Counted from the first letter of the stretch, positions 44,212 through 54,014 are shown. The stretch: DNA of 64,000 bases from Desmospora activa DSM 45169 (GCF_003046315.1 NZ_PZZP01000001.1:1240001-1304000), one strand, 5' to 3'. A program made the numbers and translations. Notes: generated from the sequence alone by a model not told the origin.

Positions 44212-44508
44212 TCAACCCTGCTGTTCCCGCTTCAATCGGGCATCAAATACAAACGGTCCAAAGGGGAGGAGGGCAGCGATTAGCGCACCTGCCATCCGTT
44301 TGATCGACCAGCGATCGCTCCAGGATACATGGGCCCCGGCTGCGAGATAGAGAATGAAGAGAACACCATGAATCCAACCCACAATGGTGACAGGGGAGGG
44401 GATATCGGCCAAGTATTTCAGCGGCATCGCAATTCCCAGAAGCAGAAGGAAGGAGATCCCTTCCAACATGCTGACGACACGAAAACGGCTAAGGGGAGTA
44501 TTAAACAT
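44212..44508 (-). CDS. DUF3817 membrane protein
   Basis: A 98-residue membrane protein with three hydrophobic segments. FRVVSMLEGISFLLLLGIAMPLKY, VGWIHGVLFILYL and the GALIAALLPFGPFVFDARL end match the DUF3817 (YdzA-like) family; function unknown. GGAGGTG seven bases upstream supports the ATG at 44508 rather than the longer frame. Confidence 0.88.
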   Translation of the reverse strand: MFNTPLSRFRVVSMLEGISFLLLLGIAMPLKYLADIPSPVTIVGWIHGVLFILYLAAGAHVSWSDRWSIKRMAGALIAALLPFGPFVFDARLKREQQG

Positions 44509-45012
44509 ATCCACACCTCCGACCAAAAGGTAATAAGCTAACTCCAATTAACCATAAATTGAATGGGTGTTGCCGTAGACAACTTGAATAAATAGCGACA
44601 AATCAAACTCTCTGGTGGAGCCCCATGGATCGACGATCCGTGGGGCCTATTATTTCGCGCGATATTATATTCGAGATTTTTGGAGGCGGATTGTTCATGG
44701 TTAGCTACATTGTTCTCAGTAGGGAGGATCGATCCACTAACTACCGATAATATATGATTACCGGAAGTTAGTGAGCTGCGAGTAAATATTTAAAGTCAGG
44801 CAAGTGAACACGATTCAAAAAAATCCGTCTAATCCATGAGCGCCAACAGTAGAATTCCGGTTCCATTACGCGCTCCTAATTATAGGAATTTTTATCAAAT
44901 CAACTAAAGTGTTAGAATGGATCTTTGAAAAAATGTCAGGTCAAGAGATACAATGGTTTTGAAGTGTTGACAGGTGCTTCGGTTAACTTGGATAACGGCG
45001 GTGAGGGCAACC
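44509..45012. other. Non-coding stretch between DUF3817 and the Bce-type regulator
   Basis: About 500 bp with no supported gene. It holds a terminator-like hairpin at 44620-44646 (GCCCCATGGATC with GATCCGTGGGGC, one G-U) with a weak T-tract. The rest is AT-rich; a weak promoter-like TTTATC-N16-TAGAAT lies near 44892-44920 upstream of the regulator. Confidence 0.5.
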
Positions 45013-45711
45013 ATGGGGACGATTATGATTGTGGAAGACGACGTAAAGATCACCCAATTGCTGAAGGCGCATATCGAGAAATACGGATATCAAGCGGTGG
45101 TTACGACTGATTTTACGCAAGTGTTACAGCAATTTAAACGGATTTCCCCTGATCTGGTATTGTTGGATGTCAATCTGCCGAAGTTTGACGGCTATTATTG
45201 GTGTAGGCAAATTCGCTCCATCTCTACTTGCCCCATTCTGTTTATATCGGCGCGCGAAGGGAAAATGGAGCAGGTGATGGCCTTGGAATATGGCGCGGAC
45301 GATTATATTACCAAACCGTTCCATTATGAAGTGGTGATGGCCAAAATCGGGAGTCTCCTGCGTCGTGCCTACGGGTCTTATGCAAAACAAGGAGAGCGAA
45401 CGATAACAGCGGAGGGGCTTACTTTGTATCCGGAACGGCTACAGCTTTCGTTAAACGGAAAATCCGTCGAATTAGGCCAAAAGGAAGCAGCTTTGATCGA
45501 GGCGTTGATGGAACGCCAGATGCGGGTGGTAAGCCGGGAACGGCTATTGGAGAAGTTATGGGATGATCAGCACTTTATCGATGATAATACGTTAAACGTC
45601 TATGTGACCCGTGTGCGCAAAAAGCTGCGGGAATTAGGAATTGAAGAGGCGATTGAAACCGTTAGGGGAGCAGGCTACCGCTTGAAGGTAACATGGAGGA
45701 AAGAGGCGTGA
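45013..45711 (+). CDS. OmpR-family response regulator, BceR-like
   Basis: A 232-residue two-component regulator: receiver domain (MIVEDDVKITQLL, with the phospho-Asp in PDLVLLDVNLPKFDGY near residue 52, and ITKPFHY) and C-terminal winged helix (ERLLEKLWDD, DDNTLNVYVTRVRKKL). GGTGAGG precedes the ATG at 45013. It is followed by a kinase with only four bases of overlap and by an ABC transporter, in the arrangement of BceRS-BceAB antimicrobial peptide detoxification modules. Confidence 0.93.
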   Translation: MGTIMIVEDDVKITQLLKAHIEKYGYQAVVTTDFTQVLQQFKRISPDLVLLDVNLPKFDGYYWCRQIRSISTCPILFISAREGKMEQVMALEYGADDYITKPFHYEVVMAKIGSLLRRAYGSYAKQGERTITAEGLTLYPERLQLSLNGKSVELGQKEAALIEALMERQMRVVSRERLLEKLWDDQHFIDDNTLNVYVTRVRKKLRELGIEEAIETVRGAGYRLKVTWRKEA

Positions 45712-46709
45712 AGCTGTTTTGGCGGGATCATATGCTTTTGTTGATCATATACGGCATACAGATGGCGCTTTTTCCCCTTGTTTATTGGCTGGATGGCTAC
45801 CGAGGCGGATCTGTCCTGTTGTACCCGATGGGCTTAAGTGCTTTTTTCTTGTTTTGTTATTTGCTACAACGCTATATTCGTCATCGTTCGTTTTATCGCC
45901 GCCTTTCACAAGAAATCGTCTCCTTGGATGAATCGATGCAAAAAACGGACAACGCTCCGCTTTCGGAGGCGCTAGATCGGCTGATGACGAAGCAATTCCG
46001 GCTTTATCAAGCTGAAATCGCTCATTATAAGAATAAATTGCACGATCATATTACCTTTATCACCCAATGGGTTCATCAAATGAAAACGCCGATTTCCGTG
46101 ATCGATCTGACGATACAAGAGGAGGATCACCCGCATAACGACAGCATAAAGGAAGAATTGGACCGTCTGTATAAAGGACTGGATATGGTGTTATACGCTT
46201 CGCGTCTGGAGCATTTTGAACATGATTTTCATGTGGAATCGATTCATTTATCACAACTGGTGAAACAGGTGATATCGGAAAATCGCCGTCTATTTATCCG
46301 TCATAAACTATATCCGGATGTTCAGATACCGGATCATTTGACGATTTACTCTGATGAGAAATGGTTATCCTTTATTCTCACGCAATTATTGACCAATGCT
46401 GTCCGTTACTCAGCGGGAATCGGAAAGAAAATTACATTTTACGGGGAAGATCGAGGAAAGAGAGTGATTCTAGAAGTGCGTGATGAAGGGGTAGGCATCC
46501 GCAAACAAGATCGTCGTCGGGTGTTTGATCCGTACTTTACCGGACGACACGGCAGAGACTATCCCGAATCGACTGGGATGGGGTTGTATTTGGTTCGTGA
46601 AATATGCAGCCGATTGGAACATCACGTCCGGCTGGAATCGAAAGAAGGAGTCGGCACGGTCGTGCGCCTCGTTTTCCGCCGTTCCACTCCCGCGCATACA
46701 AACAAATAA
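45708..46709 (+). CDS. Intramembrane-sensing histidine kinase, BceS-like
   Basis: A 333-residue kinase with two N-terminal membrane helices and almost no extracellular loop (residues 8-55), typical of BceS-type sensors that read transporter activity. The His box is TQWVHQMKTPISVID (near residue 120), and the ATPase domain has LTNAVRYS, VRDEGVGI and GMGLYLVREI. The GTG at 45708 has GGAGGAAAG eight bases upstream and overlaps the regulator gene. Confidence 0.93.
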   Translation: MKLFWRDHMLLLIIYGIQMALFPLVYWLDGYRGGSVLLYPMGLSAFFLFCYLLQRYIRHRSFYRRLSQEIVSLDESMQKTDNAPLSEALDRLMTKQFRLYQAEIAHYKNKLHDHITFITQWVHQMKTPISVIDLTIQEEDHPHNDSIKEELDRLYKGLDMVLYASRLEHFEHDFHVESIHLSQLVKQVISENRRLFIRHKLYPDVQIPDHLTIYSDEKWLSFILTQLLTNAVRYSAGIGKKITFYGEDRGKRVILEVRDEGVGIRKQDRRRVFDPYFTGRHGRDYPESTGMGLYLVREICSRLEHHVRLESKEGVGTVVRLVFRRSTPAHTNK

Positions 46710-46723
46710 AAAGGTTTTCAACC

Positions 46724-46756
46724 CCTTCGGCTATATGCCGGAGGATTCTTTTTATA
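46724..46756 (+). terminator. Terminator after the kinase gene
   Basis: CCTTCGGC (46724-46731) and GCCGGAGG (46737-46744) form an 8-bp stem with one G-U pair, followed by ATTCTTTTTAT. Confidence 0.65.
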
Positions 46757-46772
46757 TACCCTCGTTCACGCA

Positions 46773-46790
46773 CCTTACAAAGAAGTAAGG
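46773..46790. promoter_or_regulatory. Inverted repeat, possible regulator-binding site
   Basis: CCTTAC-AAAGAA-GTAAGG (46773-46790) lies between the two-component genes and the ABC genes. BceR-type regulators bind inverted repeats upstream of their bceAB genes, so this is the natural candidate. A partial third half-site (AAGGTAAAT) follows at 46798. Confidence 0.4.
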
Positions 46791-46895
46791 TTCCATTAAG
46801 GTAAATCCATAGCACCAAAATCCATTCTCCCCTAAATTGATAAATGAAGATGTTGGGTTAAAACAATACTTACAGAACGAAAGGGGCAGCAAAAA

Positions 46896-47669
46896 ATGGA
46901 GATGTTGAAAACTCACCAACTAAGCAAGGTCTATAACGGAAAAGTTTCGACACGCGCCTTAAACAATATCGATTTAACGGTTGAAAAAGGTGAATTTATC
47001 GGGGTTATGGGTCCTTCGGGGAGTGGGAAAACGACGCTTCTCAACATGGTGTCCACGATCGATACCCCCAGTTCAGGCGAGGTTTTGATCAATGGGAAAA
47101 ATCCGCACCAAATGAGGAAAAACGACTTGGCCCGATTTCGGCGCCGTCACCTGGGCTTTGTATTTCAGGATTTTAACCTGTTGGATACGTTGACGATTGC
47201 GGAAAATATAGTGTTGCCGTTAACCTTGGACAAAAAGAGCGTCAAGGATATGGATCAAAAGCTGGAGGAAGTGGCGGAAAAGTTGGGGATTACGGAGATA
47301 TTAAATAAACGGACATATGAAGTCTCCGGGGGACAACGTCAACGGGCGGCGATTGCCCGAGCGGCGATCCATGCACCGTCGTTACTATTGGCGGACGAGC
47401 CGACAGGAGCCTTAGACTCCAAATCCTCCCGCACAGTGATGGAGATGATGGAAAAGATCAATCATGCTTACGGCACTACGATGATGTTGGTCACGCATGA
47501 TCCCATCGCGGCGAGTTATTGTGAGCGGGTCGTATTTATCAAAGACGGGGAGTTGTATAACGAGGTCTACCGCGGTCAAAATCGACAAGCGTTTTTCCAA
47601 GAAATTATCGATATGTTGTCTTTTTTGGGAGGGAACGCTAGTGAATTTTCGACAGTTCGCCCTAAATAA
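46896..47669 (+). CDS. ABC transporter ATPase, BceA-like
   Basis: A 257-residue ATPase of the MacB/BceA class: GPSGSGKTTLLN (Walker A, near residue 40), VSGGQRQRAAIARA (signature), LLADEPTGALD (Walker B) and a conserved switch His. It powers the partner permease in removing or sensing peptide antibiotics that bind lipid II cycle intermediates. The ATG has GAAAGGGG upstream. The permease starts 28 bases before its stop. Confidence 0.94.
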   Translation: MEMLKTHQLSKVYNGKVSTRALNNIDLTVEKGEFIGVMGPSGSGKTTLLNMVSTIDTPSSGEVLINGKNPHQMRKNDLARFRRRHLGFVFQDFNLLDTLTIAENIVLPLTLDKKSVKDMDQKLEEVAEKLGITEILNKRTYEVSGGQRQRAAIARAAIHAPSLLLADEPTGALDSKSSRTVMEMMEKINHAYGTTMMLVTHDPIAASYCERVVFIKDGELYNEVYRGQNRQAFFQEIIDMLSFLGGNASEFSTVRPK

Positions 47670-49569
47670 TGTACGCAGAAACGGTCACTCCTATATCGCT
47701 TACTTTTTAAGCAGTTCATTCGCCGTCATGGCCTTATTCACTTATCTGATGTTCGTTTTTCATCCGGACATCGCCCAAAGTGAGATGGGAATCATGGCGA
47801 AGGCGGGGATGACAGCCGCCGCTTATATGACGTTTTTCTTTTCGTTCCTGTTTGTATTGTATTCGATTAGCGCGTTTCTAAAAGCACGGATGAAAGAGTT
47901 TGGGATTCTCACCATATTGGGAGCAGCCAGAGGCCAACTGAATCGCTTAATTTTCCTGGAAAATATGTTGATCGGAACGGTAGCAGTTGTTACCGGAGTC
48001 TTAAGCGGCCTTCTCTTTTCCAAGCTGTTCCTGTTGCTGGGCGCCAATGTATTGGATATGAAAGAGCTTCCGATGTATATGCCGATGAAAGCCCTCGGGA
48101 TTACCGTTGTCGCCTTTATCGGTCTCTATACGATCATTTCCCTGTTTACAACGGTGCTGGTGCGGCAAAGCAAGGCAATCGAAATGTTACTCGGTTCCAA
48201 AAAACCGAAAAAAGAACCGAAAGCATCCATTTGGCTCGCACTGTTGTCGATATCTGCCTTCGCCAGTGGTCTCTACCTGATGAAACAGGGAATCGACGAT
48301 GAATGGACGATGCTGGTCATCCTGTTGTTGGATATAGTAGGCACCTATTTCTTTTTTACACAGCTGAGCGTATTGATCATTCGACTCTTAAAAAAGAACC
48401 GCTCCTTCTCCTGGCGGGGAGTCAACTTGCTGTGGGTATCGGAAATGGCCTATAAGATCAAGGATAATGCCCGCATGTTTTTTATGGTGACCATGGTAAC
48501 CGTAATCGCTTGTACCGCAGCCGGAATAGTCTGGGCCATAAAAATCCAGTCAGAGTCCGCGTATAAAGATAGTCCGTTTGCGTTTTCTTATCACCTCTAT
48601 GAGGGGGATGAGGCAGACAGCGCGAGTATAAAGAAGCTGGAGCATGAGCTGAAGCAGGCGGGTGTGGAGGTTGAGAAGTTTGCTTTTCAGGAAATCGTTG
48701 TGCAAGCCCAGAACCAGGAAGGCTTTTTTACCCTCCTGCGGCAATCCGATTATGAAGACTTGGCAAAATTGCTATCACTCCCAAGGAGTTCCTTGCAGCC
48801 GGGTGAGGCGCTGTTGATTCAATCGAAATTAACGGATGATGAGTTGCCGCAAGATCTTGCTCGCATGACGCTCACAACTACTACTCCCCAACATTCATTG
48901 CAAATTAAAAACCAATTTACAAAATCACTCTTTGGTATGTATCATGTGATGGTTGTCAATGATACCACTCATGATCAAATCGCCAAAGAGTTACCGCCGG
49001 ACCGCCCAGAGACACGCTCTCTCCACTATCTCGTCCGTGACTGGCCCAACGACAGTCTTCCGGCCGCCGATTCATTGGAGGTGACATTAAGCAAGCAACT
49101 GTATAACTGGGGTATTGACCAAATTAAGCAAGGAAATTCAGAGGGGTTTCTGATGGCCCGTGCGGAAAGTTATATGATGATGAAGCAAGGAACCGATGTC
49201 ATGCTGTTTGTCGGACTCTTTATCGCGATGATCTTTAGTGTATTTATTGCCAGTTTCCTCTATTTTAAGTTGTTTAATGACTTGCAACAGGATCAGCGTT
49301 ATTACCACGGCTTATCGAAAATCGGTCTGAGCCCAAAAGAGATGAAAAAGGCGGCAACCATTCAAATTGCGCTTCTCTTCTATATTCCGCTTTTCTTTGC
49401 TGCGATCCAGGCATGGATTGGCCTTTCAGCGATAGAAGACCAATATCATATCGGCAATATGACGATGTCGGTACTGATGGCGATCGGGATCTTTACCCTC
49501 GTGCAGACGATTTATTTCCTTATCGTTCGTTCTCGCTACTTGGCGCATCTAAAGCGCGTGATGGTATAA
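47641..49569 (+). CDS. FtsX-like permease, BceB-like
   Basis: A 642-residue permease with about ten membrane helices and a large extracellular domain of ~200 residues between helices 7 and 8 (about residues 320-510), the mark of BceB-type peptide transporters. The N terminus (FRQFALNNVRRNGHSYIAYFLSSS) is typical. The GTG at 47641 has GGAGGG upstream and overlaps the ATPase gene. With the three genes upstream it makes a complete sensing-and-resistance module. Confidence 0.93.
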   Translation: MNFRQFALNNVRRNGHSYIAYFLSSSFAVMALFTYLMFVFHPDIAQSEMGIMAKAGMTAAAYMTFFFSFLFVLYSISAFLKARMKEFGILTILGAARGQLNRLIFLENMLIGTVAVVTGVLSGLLFSKLFLLLGANVLDMKELPMYMPMKALGITVVAFIGLYTIISLFTTVLVRQSKAIEMLLGSKKPKKEPKASIWLALLSISAFASGLYLMKQGIDDEWTMLVILLLDIVGTYFFFTQLSVLIIRLLKKNRSFSWRGVNLLWVSEMAYKIKDNARMFFMVTMVTVIACTAAGIVWAIKIQSESAYKDSPFAFSYHLYEGDEADSASIKKLEHELKQAGVEVEKFAFQEIVVQAQNQEGFFTLLRQSDYEDLAKLLSLPRSSLQPGEALLIQSKLTDDELPQDLARMTLTTTTPQHSLQIKNQFTKSLFGMYHVMVVNDTTHDQIAKELPPDRPETRSLHYLVRDWPNDSLPAADSLEVTLSKQLYNWGIDQIKQGNSEGFLMARAESYMMMKQGTDVMLFVGLFIAMIFSVFIASFLYFKLFNDLQQDQRYYHGLSKIGLSPKEMKKAATIQIALLFYIPLFFAAIQAWIGLSAIEDQYHIGNMTMSVLMAIGIFTLVQTIYFLIVRSRYLAHLKRVMV

Positions 49570-49665
49570 AGGGAATCATCTCCCGTGCATAAACGGAGGG
49601 AGCCAAGATAATATACGCCCCATGGTAACCGTTTAAGACAAACCCCAAGCAATCAAGCCATTAGA

Positions 49666-49697
49666 AGGAGCCTGCAGTGATGCGGGTTCCTTTTTTA
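49666..49697 (+). terminator. Terminator after the BceB-like gene
   Basis: AGGAGCCTGCA (49666-49676) pairs with TGCGGGTTCCT (49681-49691) with two G-U pairs, followed by TTTTT. Confidence 0.75.
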
Positions 49698-49705
49698 ATG
49701 GAGTG

Positions 49706-49734
49706 TTGACAGATTGTTGAGCCGCTCATATAAT
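49706..49734 (+). promoter_or_regulatory. Sigma-A promoter of the MarR-ABC exporter operon
   Basis: TTGACA (49706-49711) and TATAAT (49729-49734) are separated by 17 bp, a full-consensus promoter. An operator-like dyad begins in the -10 box. Confidence 0.85.
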
Positions 49735-49751
49735 TAGGTTGCTAAACTAAT
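49733..49751. promoter_or_regulatory. MarR operator candidate
   Basis: ATTAG-N9-CTAAT (49733-49751) with an inner TTAG-GTTG-CTAA overlaps the -10 box and transcription start. The MarR gene follows 20 bases later, so autorepression is likely. Confidence 0.55.
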
Positions 49752-49770
49752 ATTCATGGCAGGAGGATAT

Positions 49771-50253
49771 ATGAACTTGAACGACCATGAAACAGCAGAA
49801 AAACTGATGAAATCGTTTTTGCGGTTTTCCAAGACGAATTGGCAGCACCAACAAACGTTTTTCCGGTATAAGCCAAGCGAGATGAGGGTGTTGTTTTGTA
49901 TAAAAAGGGGATCGAGCCTCGATAAACCGGAAATGAAGGTGTCGGAGATCAGCAAACATCTTCAAGTGACACCTCCTACTGTTACGCAATTGATTAATGA
50001 ATTAGAAGGAAAGGGGCTGGTGGAGCGTCAGGTGGATCCAGCGGACCGTCGTGCTGTTCGTATCCGATTGACTGAGCAAGGAGAGGCCGTGCAACAAGAA
50101 GCGGAGGATGCCTTTTTAAGCTCCTTTCAAGGGTTGGTTGCGTATTTGGGGGAGAAAGAAAGTCTGCAATTAAGCAAACTTATGTCCAAAGCAACGCGTT
50201 ACTTCCACGAACAAAAAAATCCGTCGCAAGTGAGTGAAGGTGAGGGTGAATGA
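49771..50253 (+). CDS. MarR-family transcriptional regulator
   Basis: A 160-residue winged-helix regulator: KPSEMRVLFCI, KVSEISKHLQVTPPTVTQLINELEGKGLVERQVDPADRRAVRIRLTE. It probably represses its own promoter and the exporter genes until a drug-like ligand binds. AGGAGG before the ATG at 49771 excludes the upstream ATG at 49756. Its stop overlaps the next gene's start (ATGA). Confidence 0.93.
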   Translation: MNLNDHETAEKLMKSFLRFSKTNWQHQQTFFRYKPSEMRVLFCIKRGSSLDKPEMKVSEISKHLQVTPPTVTQLINELEGKGLVERQVDPADRRAVRIRLTEQGEAVQQEAEDAFLSSFQGLVAYLGEKESLQLSKLMSKATRYFHEQKNPSQVSEGEGE

Positions 50254-51977
50254 GTAAACTGTTTCGTTATTTGAAGCCATATCGGGTTTCCATAGTATTG
50301 GTATTGGTGTTTGTATTATTACAAGCCTTGGCGGAGCTGTATCTGCCCACGCTGATGGCAGATATTGTGGATAAAGGGGTTGTGCAGGGAGATATCCCTT
50401 ATATCATGCAGGTTGGAGTGTTGATGTTGCTGGTAACGGTGGGGGGCATGATTTGCTCCATCGTCGTTAGTTATTGTTCCGCCAAGGTATCGTTGGGCTT
50501 TAGTAAGACGCTGCGTAGCAAGGTGTTTTCCCATGTGGAAAACTTCTCATTGCAGGAGTTTGATAAGATTGGGACTGCGTCGCTCATCACCCGGACGACC
50601 AACGATATCACGCAGGTGCAACAAGTGTTGGTGATGATGCTCCGCATGATGATTATGGCCCCGATGATGTGTATCGGTGGTCTAATCATGGCCGTCTTAC
50701 AGGACGCCAAGCTGTCGATGGTGTTTATTGTGGCAATCCCGGTCCTAGCGGTGGTAATTTTTTTGATTGTCCGCAAAGGGATGCCGCTCTTTCGTGCCAT
50801 GCAGGTAAAGTTGGATCAATTAAACCGCGTATTGCGGGAAGGGTTGACCGGCATCCGGGTGGTGCGCGCCTTTAACCGTACGGAGCATGAAAAGAGACGA
50901 TTTGATCAAGCCAACTTAGACTTAACCGATACCGCGATGAAAGTGAATCAACTGATGGCGGCGATGATGCCGATCATGATGCTCCTCTTTAACTTTTCAA
51001 CCATTGCCATCGTCTGGTTTGGGAGCATCCGTATCGACAACGGTGAAATGCAAATCGGTGCATTGATGGCCTTTATTCAATATGCCACTTTGATTCTAAT
51101 GTCGCTGATGATGGCATCGATGATGTTTATTATGGTCCCCCGTGCGTCGGTATCCGCCACCCGCATCAATGAAGTGCTGGAAACGATCCCTGACATTGAG
51201 GATGGCAACGAGGTGAAGCAGCCTGCGCAGAAAAAGGGTGTGGTCGTTTTTGAGGATGTGAGCTTTCATTATCCCGGTGCGGAAAAGCCGGCCCTATCCA
51301 ACATTTCCTTTCAAGCTAGACCCGGTGAGGTGACAGCGATCATCGGCGGAACCGGTTCAGGGAAATCAACCCTAGTTAATCTGATTCCCCGCTTTTACGA
51401 TGTGGATCAGGGTAGTATTCAGATCGACGGGATGGATGTACGGGAGATGTCACAGAAGGAGTTGCGAGCCAAAATTGGATTTGTCCCGCAAAAGGCGGTT
51501 CTCTTCTCTGGTACGATCGCCGAAAATATCCGTTACGGCAAAGAAGACGCCACAGATAAGGAAGTGAAGCATGCGGCTGAGGTCGCCCAGGCGGAAGACT
51601 TTATCACAGAAATGAAAGACGGATATGATGCGGTGATCGCACAGGGGGGCAACAATGTCTCCGGCGGACAGAAGCAGCGGCTCTCGATTGCCCGTGCCTT
51701 GGTACGAAAGCCTGCCATTTATATCTTTGACGACAGTTTCTCGGCGCTTGATTTTAAAACGGATGCCCGCTTGCGTGCCGCACTAAAGGAGGAAACAACC
51801 GCTTCTACCCTGTTGATTGTGGCGCAACGGGTGAGTACCGTTATCGACGCCGATCAGATCATCGTATTGGATGAAGGGAAGATTGCAGGCATCGGCAATC
51901 ATCAGGATCTGATGGAAACCTGTACCGTTTACCGGGAAATTGTGTCTTCGCAGTTGTCGGAGGAGGAGATCGCATGA
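50250..51977 (+). CDS. Heterodimeric ABC exporter subunit 1 (degenerate-site NBD)
   Basis: A 575-residue half-transporter, six membrane helices then an ATPase domain. Walker A is GGTGSGKST (near residue 366), the signature is VSGGQKQR, and Walker B is IYIFDDSFSALD (near 489), with Asp where the catalytic Glu should be. That makes this the subunit contributing the non-catalytic Walker B, as in TM287/288 and BmrCD-type drug exporters. Overlaps the MarR gene by four bases and the partner by four. Confidence 0.94.
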   Translation: MSKLFRYLKPYRVSIVLVLVFVLLQALAELYLPTLMADIVDKGVVQGDIPYIMQVGVLMLLVTVGGMICSIVVSYCSAKVSLGFSKTLRSKVFSHVENFSLQEFDKIGTASLITRTTNDITQVQQVLVMMLRMMIMAPMMCIGGLIMAVLQDAKLSMVFIVAIPVLAVVIFLIVRKGMPLFRAMQVKLDQLNRVLREGLTGIRVVRAFNRTEHEKRRFDQANLDLTDTAMKVNQLMAAMMPIMMLLFNFSTIAIVWFGSIRIDNGEMQIGALMAFIQYATLILMSLMMASMMFIMVPRASVSATRINEVLETIPDIEDGNEVKQPAQKKGVVVFEDVSFHYPGAEKPALSNISFQARPGEVTAIIGGTGSGKSTLVNLIPRFYDVDQGSIQIDGMDVREMSQKELRAKIGFVPQKAVLFSGTIAENIRYGKEDATDKEVKHAAEVAQAEDFITEMKDGYDAVIAQGGNNVSGGQKQRLSIARALVRKPAIYIFDDSFSALDFKTDARLRAALKEETTASTLLIVAQRVSTVIDADQIIVLDEGKIAGIGNHQDLMETCTVYREIVSSQLSEEEIA

Positions 51978-53848
51978 GTCAAAGTCGCCATCAACATGGA
52001 TCAGGCAGGGGCATGTTTGGAGGAGGGCCCGGTGTCGGCATGCCGGTGCAAAAAGCGAAGGATTTCAAGGGTACACTAAAACGGCTGGCGGGCTATTTAA
52101 AGCCCCATCGTTTTCGCTTGTTGGCGGTATTGGTAGCAGCCGTGCTCAGTACGGTATTCAGCATTATCAGCCCGAAATTGTTAGGAAACGTGACGACCAA
52201 GTTATTTGAAGGAATGACGATGAAAATAGAGGGTGTCGCAGGGGCGGCGATCGATTTTGGCTATATCCTGCAAATCCTTCTTTTCTTAGGCGGGCTTTAT
52301 CTCTTTAGTGCGCTCTTTGGCTATATTCAACAATGGATGATGGTAGGTGTGACGCAGAAGACTGTTTATCACCTGCGCAAAGAAGTAAACAAAAAGCTGG
52401 AGCGATTGCCGCTTCAATTTTTTGATGCCCGCACCCACGGTGAAATTTTGAGTCGTGCCGTCAATGATGTGGACAATATCAGCAACACGATGCAGCAGAG
52501 CTTAACACAGCTGATTACTTCGATCATTATGCTGGTTGGTGTCGTTGTGATGATGCTGACAATTAGCCCAATATTAACCCTGGTGGTCGTATTGGTTTTG
52601 CCGCTCAGCTTTATTGTTACCAAATCAATCGCTTCCCGTTCCCAACGATATTTTATGGGACAACAGCAAGCATTGGGTGAGCTTAACGGTCATGTGGAGG
52701 AGATGTTTACTGGGCATCGCGTGGTCAAAGCGTTTGGGCGTGAGCAGCAATCGATTGCCCAATTCGACCAGGTAAATGAAAAGCTCTATCACTCTGGTTG
52801 GAAAGCGCAATTTATCTCTGGGATTATTATGCCGTTAATGACGTTTATCAATAATATCGGCTATGTTCTGATCTGTGTCATCGGTGGCGTACTTGTAACA
52901 CAACGGGCGATTGCGATCGGGGATATTCAAGCCATTATCCAGTATGCTAGACAGTTTTCGCAACCGATTACGCAGATGGCCAATATTGCCAATATGATTC
53001 AATCCACGATCGCATCGGCCGAACGGGTATTTGAACTGCTCGACGAGGAGGAGGAAACACCAGAAGCTCAAAATGCTAAAGTGATTCCGTCTCCACAGGG
53101 CCAAGTTCAATTTTGCCATGTCCAATTTGGCTACAAAGAGGATGCCATGCTGATGAAAGACATGAACATCGATATTCAACCAGGGCAGACCGTGGCGATC
53201 GTAGGACCGACCGGAGCCGGCAAAACGTCGTTGGTTAATCTGTTGATGCGCTTTTACGATGTAAACGACGGCAAGATCACCATCGACGGCGTTGATATCG
53301 CTGAGATGAAACGGGGCAATCTCCGCAGCATGTTTGGCATGGTATTACAAGATACCTGGCTCTTTAACGGCACTATCCGCGAAAATATCGCCTATGGGCG
53401 GGAAGGGGCATCGGAAGAAGAGATAGTCGCCGCTGCCAAAGCTGCCCACGCGGATCACTTTATCCGCACGCTTCCCGACGGCTATGACACCGTTCTGAAT
53501 GAGGAAGCATCCAACATCTCACAGGGACAAAAGCAGCTGTTGACAATTGCCCGTGCCATCCTGGCCGACCCCGCCATCCTGATTTTGGATGAAGCGACCA
53601 GCAGTGTGGATACTCGTACGGAAGTGCATATTCAACAGGCGATGAACGAACTGATGAAAGGGAGAACCAGCTTTGTGATTGCCCACCGCCTCTCTACCAT
53701 TCGGGATGCAGACCGCATCCTCGTCATGGATAAAGGAAATGTGATCGAGCAGGGGACACATGAGGAGTTGTTGGCACAAAGCGGTTTCTATGCGGATCTG
53801 TACAACAGTCAGTTTAAAGGGGGAGCTAAGAGGCAAGAGGCGATGTGA
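51974..53848 (+). CDS. Heterodimeric ABC exporter subunit 2 (catalytic NBD)
   Basis: A 624-residue half-transporter with an extra ~35-residue Gly/His-rich N-terminal tail before the six membrane helices. Walker A GPTGAGKTS (near residue 410), Walker B ILILDEATSSVD with the catalytic Glu (near 534), but a divergent signature ISQGQKQL. The two deviations in the pair (Asp in subunit 1 Walker B, SQGQ here) fall on the same composite site, leaving one active site. YfiBC/LmrCD-type multidrug export is likely. Confidence 0.94.
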   Translation: MSQSRHQHGSGRGMFGGGPGVGMPVQKAKDFKGTLKRLAGYLKPHRFRLLAVLVAAVLSTVFSIISPKLLGNVTTKLFEGMTMKIEGVAGAAIDFGYILQILLFLGGLYLFSALFGYIQQWMMVGVTQKTVYHLRKEVNKKLERLPLQFFDARTHGEILSRAVNDVDNISNTMQQSLTQLITSIIMLVGVVVMMLTISPILTLVVVLVLPLSFIVTKSIASRSQRYFMGQQQALGELNGHVEEMFTGHRVVKAFGREQQSIAQFDQVNEKLYHSGWKAQFISGIIMPLMTFINNIGYVLICVIGGVLVTQRAIAIGDIQAIIQYARQFSQPITQMANIANMIQSTIASAERVFELLDEEEETPEAQNAKVIPSPQGQVQFCHVQFGYKEDAMLMKDMNIDIQPGQTVAIVGPTGAGKTSLVNLLMRFYDVNDGKITIDGVDIAEMKRGNLRSMFGMVLQDTWLFNGTIRENIAYGREGASEEEIVAAAKAAHADHFIRTLPDGYDTVLNEEASNISQGQKQLLTIARAILADPAILILDEATSSVDTRTEVHIQQAMNELMKGRTSFVIAHRLSTIRDADRILVMDKGNVIEQGTHEELLAQSGFYADLYNSQFKGGAKRQEAM

Positions 53849-53882
53849 GAAGAGATTTTTTGTACAGGATGAGAGTTATTGC

Positions 53883-53926
53883 AAAAGAGCGCGGGAAGAA
53901 AAATTACACCCGCGCTCTTTTTTATA
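53883..53926 (+). terminator. Terminator after the ABC exporter
   Basis: A 13-bp perfect stem: AAAAGAGCGCGGG (53883-53895) and CCCGCGCTCTTTT (53909-53921), followed by more T residues. Confidence 0.9.
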
Positions 53927-54014
53927 TAAGCGATCCCCGGAAGCAGAAGTAAAGCAAACATTCCTAAAAGCTGTCTTGCTATCGTATACCACCTTCATTA
54001 TAAGGGATGCGCAA

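Noticed and set aside
46525-46818. Several overlapping open frames at the kinase 3' end
   Set aside because: They are shadows of the kinase gene and run through its terminator.
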